NCBI RefSeq assembly: GCF_012524075.1
Contig: NZ_JAAZUI010000022.1
Span: forward strand, 1-57,073
DNA: 57,073 nt
Reading direction: 5' to 3'
Source: Lutibacter sp. B1
GTDB lineage: Bacteria; Bacteroidota; Bacteroidia; Flavobacteriales; Flavobacteriaceae
Part shown: positions 1 through 8,262 of the stretch, one piece after another
How the letters are laid out: every line of letters begins with the position of its first letter
How positions within the stretch are numbered: position 1 is the stretch's first letter
Notes under the pieces: generated by a model
What the model saw: the letters and a program-made list of their open reading frames with translations, nothing else
Told to the model about the DNA's origin: nothing
Databases searched by the model: none
Program-made: the position numbers and the translations under genes

Positions 1-140
<140 letters not shown>

Positions 141-305
141 TTATAATCTTAAAACTTTAAGTTAGCTAACTTACTAAAAAAATCAATGGCAAATTAGCTA
201 TTTCCTAATAAAATTACCACATAAATTTTGACAAAAGGATATGTTTTTTTGTCAAAATTAAATTTCAATACCAATAGTATAACTCATTATTTATTAATTT
301 ATATT

Positions 306-338
306 AAAAGGGTTTCTTCGTAAAAAAGAAACCCTTTT
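306..338 (-). terminator. Intrinsic terminator after the PUL operon
   Basis: A perfect 13-bp inverted repeat (AAAAGGGTTTCTT / AAGAAACCCTTTT) with a 7-nt loop lies 23 bases after the last PUL gene. Both arms are flanked by A/T runs, so it could work in both directions. The rest of 131-360 is AT-rich with no reading frame worth calling. Confidence 0.8.
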
Positions 339-360
339 AGAAAACACAAATTCAATTAAC

Positions 361-2343
361 CTATTCCCATTTAATATCGTCTATATAATATATGTCAGTT
401 GCTGTTCCATCATTTTCTCCACCATTAAAGAAGAATACTATTTTTTGATGATCACCTGAAGCTTCACTGCTAAAATCAAAAGTATATTCAGTCCAAGCAT
501 TGGCTGTATCAATTGCTCCCCAAACTTCTTTAGCTGCAATTGATCCACCTTCAAGTTTTGCTAATAAAGGTACTGCTCTTGAAGAAAGTACTTTTATTTT
601 CAATTGATTTTTAGTAGATAAATCAATAGCTCCACCAAAATCAAACACTAATGCATCCCAAGCTTCAGTACCGTTGTCAGTTACCTCAAGTACTTTACTG
701 CTTGTGTTTATTCCGCTTCCGTCAGGATTATCGATAATTACAGTATCAATACAACAAGTTATCTCATAATTTTGCTGACATTCAAAATCATTAACAACAC
801 TTAAATCTGTTGCAACTCCATCACAAGGATCATACTCTGTAAATCTTATATCATCAATATAATATATATCTGATGTTGTACCATCATCTTTACCTCCATT
901 AAAGAAGAATACCACTTTTTGATGATTTTCTGCTGTCTGATCACTAAAATCAAATATATATTCTTTCCACTCTCCTACAGTATCAATTTCTCCCCAAACC
1001 TCTTTAGCTCCAGATGTACCCCCTTCTAATTTAGCTAATAACGGAACTGCTTTATCAGACAATATTTTTATTTTTAAATAATTTTTAGTTGACAAATCCA
1101 ATGCTCCACCATAATCAAAAATTAGCGCATCCCATGCGTCTGTTCCATTATCAGTTACTTCAAGAACAAAATCACTTGAATTGATATCAGACTTATCAGG
1201 ATTTTCAATAATTGTATTTGCTAAATAACCCGGAATTGTAGAATTTATTTGACAATCAAAATCATTAATTATACTTAGATCCGTAATAACATCAGCGCAA
1301 GGGTCAGAAGCTTCTCTGAATCTTAAATCATCTATATAATACACATCAGTACCTTCTGTATCAACACCCGCATTAAAGAATAATACTATTTTAGTATGAT
1401 TTTCAGAAGCTTCACTACTAAAATCATAAGAATACTCAACCCACTCACCTGTTTTTGAAATAACAGCATCTTTTTCAATTGCACTTGATGTACCACCTTC
1501 TAACTTAGCTTTTAAGGTACCGGTTACCGGAGCTAGTACTTTTATTTTAAATACATTATTTGTTGAAAGATCAATTGCTTCACCATAATCAATAATTACA
1601 GCATCCCAAGCTCCTAATTCATCAATATATTTACCGGCAAATTTACTACTATTAACATCTGATTTACTTGGAGTTGCAACCAATTCAACTTCAGGTACTT
1701 CTTGATTTTGTTGACAATCGAAATCATTCACGATACTAAAATCAGCAACAACACCAACACAAGGATCAGTTGTGGTAACAAAGCGTAAGTCATCAATATA
1801 ATATTCATCTGTACCATCAGTATCAACACCAGCATTAAAAAACATTACTAATTTGTTATGACTTTGATTGAATTGATCGCTAAAATCAAAAGTATATTCT
1901 GTCCAATTGCTACTAGTTATGTTTTTACTAAGTTCTTTTGCAGGTGATGTCCCTCCTTCAAGTTTTACTATTAAAACACCTGTAATATTTGTTTTAATTT
2001 TAATTTTAAATGTATTGTATATTGAAAGATCTATTGGTGCTCCATAATCAATAATAAGTGCATCCCAAGGCGCAGTAGGATCAGTATATTTTCCAACAAA
2101 TCTACTTGTATTTATACCTGATTCATCAGGATTTAAAACCTGTTCAACACCCGAAAGCACAACGTTATTTTGACATTCAAAATCATTTATAATATTTGGA
2201 TCTGCAACTACATCAGGATTATCGCATGGTATAGAAGCAATAAATGGATAATTTGGTAAATCATCATCACAAGATGAAAAGGTTAAAAAAATTGCCAATA
2301 CCACAAATAATAAATTACTTATATAGCTTTTAATCGTTTTCAT
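361..2343 (-). CDS. Four-repeat surface lipoprotein, putative glycan-binding protein of the PUL
   Basis: 660-residue exported lipoprotein with a signal peptide ending in lipobox FSSC (Cys25) followed by DDD, a surface-export-like start. The mature protein is four tandem modules of about 155 residues (roughly 40-190, 194-345, 346-505, 506-660). Each has a Cys near its start, then INDF(D/E)CQ, AWDALI(I/F)D(Y/F)G, LEGG(T/S), FDFS and YYIDD(I/L). The pattern is that of a beta-sandwich carbohydrate-binding module and no catalytic motif is visible. Modules 3 and 4 are closer to each other than to 1 and 2. It is the last gene of the susCD operon, the usual place for a SusE/F-like surface glycan-binding protein. 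Binding to the PUL substrate is inferred. Confidence 0.7.
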   Translation of the reverse strand: MKTIKSYISNLLFVVLAIFLTFSSCDDDLPNYPFIASIPCDNPDVVADPNIINDFECQNNVVLSGVEQVLNPDESGINTSRFVGKYTDPTAPWDALIIDYGAPIDLSIYNTFKIKIKTNITGVLIVKLEGGTSPAKELSKNITSSNWTEYTFDFSDQFNQSHNKLVMFFNAGVDTDGTDEYYIDDLRFVTTTDPCVGVVADFSIVNDFDCQQNQEVPEVELVATPSKSDVNSSKFAGKYIDELGAWDAVIIDYGEAIDLSTNNVFKIKVLAPVTGTLKAKLEGGTSSAIEKDAVISKTGEWVEYSYDFSSEASENHTKIVLFFNAGVDTEGTDVYYIDDLRFREASDPCADVITDLSIINDFDCQINSTIPGYLANTIIENPDKSDINSSDFVLEVTDNGTDAWDALIFDYGGALDLSTKNYLKIKILSDKAVPLLAKLEGGTSGAKEVWGEIDTVGEWKEYIFDFSDQTAENHQKVVFFFNGGKDDGTTSDIYYIDDIRFTEYDPCDGVATDLSVVNDFECQQNYEITCCIDTVIIDNPDGSGINTSSKVLEVTDNGTEAWDALVFDFGGAIDLSTKNQLKIKVLSSRAVPLLAKLEGGSIAAKEVWGAIDTANAWTEYTFDFSSEASGDHQKIVFFFNGGENDGTATDIYYIDDIKWE

Positions 2344-2404
2344 GATAGTTATTATTTTATTTAGAATTAGTCTTTTAATTATATTTAATAAATGTTTCAG
2401 CCTT

Positions 2405-4672
2405 TTATTTTAAGCTAAATTGTGTTTCAAGAACATTTTGGCTATTTGTGCCAACATAAATTTTAAATTCTCCAGGTTCAGCTTTAAAACTCATATCTCT
2501 AGTATAAAAAGCAAGGTCCTTAGAATTAATTGTAAATGAAACTTCCTTTGATTCTCCCGGGTTAAGTAAAATTTTCTCAAACCGTTTAAGTTCTTTTAGT
2601 GGTCGTGTTACACTTCCTACTAAATCTTGCACATACAATTGTGCCACTTCTTCACCTTTATATTTTCCGGTATTTTTTATAATTACACTTACAGTAATAT
2701 CTTCATTAAAAGTGAATTTGTTTTTATCAATACTCAAATCAGAATATTCAAAAGTTGTATAACTTAATCCATAGCCAAAAGGGTACAAAGGTGAATTAAG
2801 AACATCTAAATAATTCGATTTATATTTTTCATAAGGATTTTTAGGATCTATTGGTCTCCCCGTATTTTTAACATTGTAGTATATTGGTATTTGCCCTACA
2901 TTTCTTGGAAAAGACATTGTTAACTTACCTGAAGGATTGTAATCTCCAAAAATTAAATCGGCAATTGCAATTCCTCCCATAGTTCCCGGAAACCACGTTT
3001 CTAAAATTGCATCAATATGCTCATTTTCCCATTCTAAAGTAAGCGGTCTTCCATTCATAAGAACCAATACAATTGGTTTTCCTGTTTTTTTAATTTCTTT
3101 AAGTAAATCTTTTTGATTGCCCGGTAAATCTAAATTTGTTCTACTAGCTGATTCTCCGGACATATCTTGAGATTCTCCCATAACCATCACAATTACATCT
3201 GCTTTTTTAGCAATTGCAATTGCTTCATTAAAACCTTTTGTATCATCCGAATTAATTTCACATCCTTTTGCAAACATTAAGTTTGATGAATTTGAAATTT
3301 TAGTTTTAAAGCCTTCAAGTACTGTTACAGGTTTTTCATATCTATCACCTGCGGCTGACCAGGATCCAATAATATCCCATTTATTATCTGCCAACGGACC
3401 AATCAAAGCAATTTTTTTATCTTTTGAAATTGGAAGGATTTCCTTATTATTTTTAAGTAATACAGAAGATTTCCTTGCCATATCTCTTGCCGCCTCTAAA
3501 TTTTCAGTTGTCATTAAGCTATTTTTCTCTCTTTCTTCATCACAATATTTATAAGGATCATCAAACAAGCCTAATTGATATTTTAGTGCTAAAATGCTTC
3601 GTACAGATTCATCTACTTTCTTTTCAGAAACTTTTCCTTCTGCTATTAACTCTTTTAAATAATCCATAAAAGCTGCTCCCTGCATATCCATATCAACACC
3701 TGCGTTTACAGCTAATTCAGCAGCTTCCTTATCATCTTTAACAATACCATGTGCTACCATCTCATTTATTGAAGTATAATCGGTAACTACAAAACCTTTA
3801 AAGCCCCATTCTGTTTTTAAAATATCAGTTAACAGATATTTATTTCCGGTTACCGGAACTCCATTTAACTCATTAAAAGAAGTCATAAATGTTGCAACTC
3901 CCTCATTAACAGTAGCTTTAAAAGGTGGTAAATATGTTGTTCTTAATTCTCTTTCAGAAATATCAACTGTATTATAATCTCTTCCTCCTTGAGCAGCTCC
4001 ATAAGCAGCATAATGTTTGGCACACGCTAAAATTGTATTTGTAGCCGATAAATCATCTCCTTGAAAACCTCTTACTCTAGCTTTCGCTATTTCAGAACCT
4101 AAATACACATCTTCACCTGCGCCTTCTGAAACTCTTCCCCAACGTGGGTCACGAGCAATATCCACCATTGGAGCAAAAGTCCAGTGAATACCTTCTGCTG
4201 CAGCTTCAATTGCTGCAATTCGAGCGCCATTTTCTATAGCTTCTAAATCCCAACTTGCCGATTCTCCCAATGAAATTGGAAAAATAGTTCTATGCCCATG
4301 AATTACATCGTACCCAAATAAAAGCGGAATGCCTAAACGCGTATTTTCTATTGCAGTTTTTTGTAATTCTCTGGTAAACTTTGAAGTATACGCATTAAAA
4401 ATATTCCCTACTTTTCCTTCTTCAACTAATTTTTTATAACTGTTATTTATAGAAGGTCCTGTTTTTTCCCAATCGGTTGAAAAAAGTACCATTTGCCCTA
4501 TTTTTTCATCCAAAGTCATCACTTGCATTAGGCTATCTAAAAAAGACTCCATCTTAACGTTTTTATTATTTAATAAAACGTTATTTTCATTTTGAATGGA
4601 GTCTTTTTTACAACCTAAAACACCAAAAAAGACACTTAGTGAGAAAAATAATATTAATTTTTTAATTTTCAT
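2405..4672 (-). CDS. GH3 family beta-glucosidase, lipoprotein
   Basis: 755 residues with lipobox VLGC (Cys21), so probably anchored in the periplasm. The N-terminal TIM-barrel domain carries the GH3 motifs KHYAAYGAAQGGRDY (219-233) and VVTDYTS with the likely nucleophile Asp298. An alpha/beta sandwich (GESQDMSGESASR region) and a C-terminal fibronectin-III-like domain follow; the length is typical for bacterial GH3. It should release glucose from beta-gluco-oligosaccharides. Its ATG overlaps the stop of the upstream esterase by 11 bases, suggesting translational coupling. Together with the GH144 gene it suggests sophoro-oligosaccharides as substrate, although GH3 enzymes on beta-1,3- or 1,4-glucans look alike at this level. 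Confidence 0.9.
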   Translation of the reverse strand: MKIKKLILFFSLSVFFGVLGCKKDSIQNENNVLLNNKNVKMESFLDSLMQVMTLDEKIGQMVLFSTDWEKTGPSINNSYKKLVEEGKVGNIFNAYTSKFTRELQKTAIENTRLGIPLLFGYDVIHGHRTIFPISLGESASWDLEAIENGARIAAIEAAAEGIHWTFAPMVDIARDPRWGRVSEGAGEDVYLGSEIAKARVRGFQGDDLSATNTILACAKHYAAYGAAQGGRDYNTVDISERELRTTYLPPFKATVNEGVATFMTSFNELNGVPVTGNKYLLTDILKTEWGFKGFVVTDYTSINEMVAHGIVKDDKEAAELAVNAGVDMDMQGAAFMDYLKELIAEGKVSEKKVDESVRSILALKYQLGLFDDPYKYCDEEREKNSLMTTENLEAARDMARKSSVLLKNNKEILPISKDKKIALIGPLADNKWDIIGSWSAAGDRYEKPVTVLEGFKTKISNSSNLMFAKGCEINSDDTKGFNEAIAIAKKADVIVMVMGESQDMSGESASRTNLDLPGNQKDLLKEIKKTGKPIVLVLMNGRPLTLEWENEHIDAILETWFPGTMGGIAIADLIFGDYNPSGKLTMSFPRNVGQIPIYYNVKNTGRPIDPKNPYEKYKSNYLDVLNSPLYPFGYGLSYTTFEYSDLSIDKNKFTFNEDITVSVIIKNTGKYKGEEVAQLYVQDLVGSVTRPLKELKRFEKILLNPGESKEVSFTINSKDLAFYTRDMSFKAEPGEFKIYVGTNSQNVLETQFSLK

Positions 4673-5384
4673 TTTTTAATGTTTTACTTAATAACCACTC
4701 ATAAAACAAAGGGTTATTAAACGTTTCAGTCCAACTGTCGTGATTTGCTTCCGGATAAATTGTTAATTTTGGATTGCCTCCTGCATTCTTTAATGCTTCA
4801 TACATTGCTTCAGATTCAGAAACATCAACAACATCATCTTTAGCCCCATGAAAAATCCATATAGGTTTATCTTTTATTACATTAGCATTTCTAGGGAATG
4901 TTCTAAATGTTGGTCCACAAACAGGAGCTATTGCTGCAAAAATCTCAGAATGCTTTAATGAATAAAACCACGTTCCATAACCTCCCATACTTAATCCTGT
5001 TATATAAATTCTAGTTGTATCAATAGCGTAATTTTCCTCTAAATCAGAAATTAAAGGAACTATAAAATCGACATCTCCCCAATATTGATTATCAGGGCAT
5101 TGAGGAGCTATAATAATAGCATCTATTTTATGACCTTCTCTTACATATTTTAAAGGACCATGGATAGCTACTTTTTCTAAATCGTCTCCTCTTTCACCTG
5201 ATCCATGCAGGAATAAAATCAACGGCCATTCTTTTTCAATTTTATCATAGTTATCAGGTAATTGTAAAGCGTAATTAATAGAAATTTCTTGCTTAATTTC
5301 TTTCTTGAATTGCCTATACTGAACTTGTGCATTGCTTAAAAATACACTGAAAGTCAGAAAAACTATGCTTATTATTTGTTTCAT
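4662..5384 (-). CDS. Secreted alpha/beta-hydrolase (phospholipase/carboxylesterase or CE1-like)
   Basis: 240 residues with a Sec signal peptide ending near SNAQ. The fold markers are an oxyanion-type HGSGERGDD loop (60-68), nucleophile elbow GLSMGG with Ser132, FHGAKDD with a likely acid Asp, and EANHDSW supplying the catalytic His. This is the prolyl-oligopeptidase/dienelactone-hydrolase-like group often annotated as phospholipase/carboxylesterase in PULs. It lies 14 bases after the GH144 gene and overlaps the GH3 gene. Its position between two glucan hydrolases suggests removal of acyl substituents from the glycan, which is inference; the substrate cannot be read from sequence. Confidence 0.8.
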   Translation of the reverse strand: MKQIISIVFLTFSVFLSNAQVQYRQFKKEIKQEISINYALQLPDNYDKIEKEWPLILFLHGSGERGDDLEKVAIHGPLKYVREGHKIDAIIIAPQCPDNQYWGDVDFIVPLISDLEENYAIDTTRIYITGLSMGGYGTWFYSLKHSEIFAAIAPVCGPTFRTFPRNANVIKDKPIWIFHGAKDDVVDVSESEAMYEALKNAGGNPKLTIYPEANHDSWTETFNNPLFYEWLLSKTLKNEN

Positions 5385-5398
5385 ATTAACTTTTTAAT

Positions 5399-6757
5399 TT
5401 AAAAATGAGGACTTGTAAAATTCAATTTATTTAAACCATCTTGCACTTCGGGACACGACATAAACAAATTCCATAAGAGCTTTGTTCTATAGTTTTCAAT
5501 CATAACAATTATAGGTCCCTGATCAATTGCTAAATAATTGGTTGAGTACCAATTCTCTGTTTCATTAAAAGCATCGTAAAAGCCATATTGACCCCATAAT
5601 TTTCCATTAAAATTATAATAAAAATGTCGTAATGCTTGCATAGAATATTCTGGCGTATATGGAAATGATGATAACGCTGCTGTAGGAGAGATTACACCCA
5701 AATCGTTTGTTGGGCTGTGTGCGGAATAACCTTCATGGTTATCGCTTGCTGTAAGTCCCCAACTTGCCGAACTGTAACCAACATATTCTTTTGGATTTTT
5801 AACACAATATTCATGATTTATTAGTGTGTGGTTTACATTTTGATCCCAATAATTTGCATAATTATCAGTTAAACCATTAGGATCTAAACCTAAAAATGAA
5901 TAGTGAGCAAAAAATAAAGGTCCTCCATAATCAAAACCTAAAGGCAATCTCCATTTTTGATAATAAACATTTCCATTTATAAAATTACTTCCCGATGTCC
6001 AACCGTTATGATAGGCTGAAGCATTTATAGCATGCGTTGTAGATGATGCTGCTAACACATAAGTAATAAGTGCTTCATTATAGCCTTTAAGTTCATGATT
6101 TATTGCCCAACCATAGTTTGGAGACCAATGCCATGTTAACACATCTTTATTATTTGTATACCAATCCCATTCAACTTCATTCCATAATTTATTTATATTG
6201 TCTCGAAGTAAACTTTCATTAGTTGTATTGTTACTAAAATATTGTCGAGCAGTTAATAAACCCTGAATCATAAATGATGTTTCTACAATATCACCACCAT
6301 CATCTTCAGTAAAAAATGGTTTTACTTTACCTGTACTACCATAATACCAATGTGGAAAAGCACCATGAAAACGATCTCCATTTAATAAAAAATCAGTGAT
6401 TTTCAACAGTCTTTCTACAGCTTGGTCTCTTGTAATAAAATTCCTTTCAACTCCAACAATAATAGCCATAACACCAAACCCACTACCTCCTGAAGTTACA
6501 GTCTCTGCTGCCTCACCTCCATAAGCATCTAAATTAGATCTTTCTAAAGCTAAACCGCTTTTAGTATGAGCAAAATCCCAAAAATATTTAAACGTTTGCT
6601 TTTGAACCAAATCTAATAACTCATTATCTGAAAGTTGTTCTTGAGGTAATGGTGTTGGAGATGGTGTTGGATTTGAATTGTTATCACTACCACCTGAACA
6701 AGATTGTAATGATGTACTCCAAAAAAATATGACTATTATGTGAAATATATATTTCAT
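5399..6757 (-). CDS. GH144-type glucanase (glucoamylase-family domain), lipoprotein; putative endo-beta-1,2-glucanase
   Basis: 452 residues with lipobox LQSC (Cys20), a Gly/Ser/Pro-rich linker, then an (alpha/alpha)6-barrel domain of the 'glycoamylase' Pfam type. Recognisable blocks are TFKYFWDFAH, FGVMAIIVGVER, FPHWYYGSTGKVKPF followed by TEDDGGDIVETSFM, and SYGTAS-like LTASDNHEGYSAHSP. Family GH144 was founded on an endo-beta-1,2-glucanase of Chitinophaga pinensis, and such genes commonly sit beside GH3 and susCD. It would cut the polymer at the cell surface or in the periplasm. Specificity is inferred from the family; sister enzymes in this Pfam could act on other beta-glucans. Confidence 0.82.
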   Translation of the reverse strand: MKYIFHIIVIFFWSTSLQSCSGGSDNNSNPTPSPTPLPQEQLSDNELLDLVQKQTFKYFWDFAHTKSGLALERSNLDAYGGEAAETVTSGGSGFGVMAIIVGVERNFITRDQAVERLLKITDFLLNGDRFHGAFPHWYYGSTGKVKPFFTEDDGGDIVETSFMIQGLLTARQYFSNNTTNESLLRDNINKLWNEVEWDWYTNNKDVLTWHWSPNYGWAINHELKGYNEALITYVLAASSTTHAINASAYHNGWTSGSNFINGNVYYQKWRLPLGFDYGGPLFFAHYSFLGLDPNGLTDNYANYWDQNVNHTLINHEYCVKNPKEYVGYSSASWGLTASDNHEGYSAHSPTNDLGVISPTAALSSFPYTPEYSMQALRHFYYNFNGKLWGQYGFYDAFNETENWYSTNYLAIDQGPIIVMIENYRTKLLWNLFMSCPEVQDGLNKLNFTSPHF

Positions 6758-6801
6758 TTTAATTTTAAATAATTTAATTATTTTATCTATAAATTTTAAT
6801 T

Positions 6802-8250
6802 TTAGTATCCAGGATTTTGTTTTAACAAGCCTCCACTCAACTCAATTTGAGTTTGTGGAATAGGAAATAACTCGTGTTTACCATCAACAAAGTTTTTGCC
6901 ATGTGCTCTAAGTACTTCTCCTGCTCTTCCTTGCCTTACCAAATCAAAATAGCGATCATGTTCGAGAGCTAATTCAAATCTTCGTTCTTGCCAAACAGCC
7001 ATTTTATTTACTGCAGGTGCATTCTCTAATCCGGCTCTATTTCTAACCATGTTTAATGGTGTTGCGGCATCACCTCCAACTTCTAACGCAGCTTCTGCAT
7101 TCATTAAAAGAACCTCAGCATATCTTAAAACGCGAATATTTTTATTTGATTCAGAATCATTGCCGTTAAATGTTTCCATAGTTTTACTAACATAGGCTTT
7201 TTGATTGTACATAGCATTAGATACTGTTGTAGCAACTTCAAAACCATCCCAAAGAGTTTCTCCTCTAAAAATAATGGTAGCATCTCTTCTTACATCGTTT
7301 GGTTCATAAGAATTGGCTAAATCTTCTGTTGGAGTACTAAAACCCCAACCCCAACCTCCGGCACCACGCGCACCTTGGGTAACAGAATAATTATTTACCC
7401 CATTATTTGGGGTTTCACCTCTTGCTTGGATTTCAAAAATAGATTCTGAATTATTTTCACCTATTTCTTTCCATATATCTTCATAATTAGGTGTTAAGCT
7501 ATAAATTCCTAATCCTTTTACTTGGTTTGTTAAATCGTAAACTTGTTGCCAATTTCCTTGGTACATATGTACCTTAGCCAATAATGTTAACGCGGCACCT
7601 TTTGTAGCTCTTCCAAGATCACTTGAACTATATTGAACCGGAAGTTTGTTAATGGCATCGTTTAAATCTGCAACAATAAAATCATAAACTTCTTGTTTTG
7701 GAGCTCGGGTATTTGCTCTATTAATATCATCTTGATTTTGAATATTCGGTACTTCCTTAATTAAAGGTACATCACCAAACATTCTAACCAATCTAAAATA
7801 AAACAATGCTCTAAGAAATTCTGTTTCACCAATTAATCTATTTTTAAGTGATTCATCAATTTCTAATTCAGGCAAATACTTAAAAGCTTGATTTGCTCTG
7901 GCAATACCTTGATAATTTCCTTCCCAAACATCTTTAAAAGATGCCGAAGTAGATGTAAATGTAAAGTCATCTAATAAATTTTTATCGGTTCCAGTATCAC
8001 CGGGATCACTTCCTTTATCTGCATCATCAGAAATAATACTGGTTACTCCAATCCATGAAAATGAACTGATGTTCCAATCTAACAATTTATTGTAAACTGC
8101 ATTCACTAACTCTGTTGCAGCTGTTGGGCTTGACAATGCTTGTTCCGGAGTTTCCACTGATGGATCAACATCAAGAAAATCATCATCATTACAAGCTAAG
8201 AAAGCTAAAAGCATCATACTTGTAATTGCTATTTTTATATATTTTTTCAT
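6802..8250 (-). CDS. susD: SusD/RagB family glycan-binding lipoprotein
   Basis: 482 residues with lipobox LLAFLAC (Cys20) followed by acidic DDDFLD, the usual surface-lipoprotein export pattern. The SusD tetratricopeptide scaffold is clear: FKDVWEGNYQGIARANQ, ETEFLRALFYFRLVRMFGD, TLLAKVHMYQGNW, and the C-terminal WQERRFELALEHDRYFDLVR with FPIPQTQIEL near the end. It forms the lid of the SusC transporter and delivers oligosaccharide. It lies 12 bases after susC, and the pairing identifies a PUL. Confidence 0.95.
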   Translation of the reverse strand: MKKYIKIAITSMMLLAFLACNDDDFLDVDPSVETPEQALSSPTAATELVNAVYNKLLDWNISSFSWIGVTSIISDDADKGSDPGDTGTDKNLLDDFTFTSTSASFKDVWEGNYQGIARANQAFKYLPELEIDESLKNRLIGETEFLRALFYFRLVRMFGDVPLIKEVPNIQNQDDINRANTRAPKQEVYDFIVADLNDAINKLPVQYSSSDLGRATKGAALTLLAKVHMYQGNWQQVYDLTNQVKGLGIYSLTPNYEDIWKEIGENNSESIFEIQARGETPNNGVNNYSVTQGARGAGGWGWGFSTPTEDLANSYEPNDVRRDATIIFRGETLWDGFEVATTVSNAMYNQKAYVSKTMETFNGNDSESNKNIRVLRYAEVLLMNAEAALEVGGDAATPLNMVRNRAGLENAPAVNKMAVWQERRFELALEHDRYFDLVRQGRAGEVLRAHGKNFVDGKHELFPIPQTQIELSGGLLKQNPGY

Positions 8251-8262
8251 AAAGCCAAAAGT

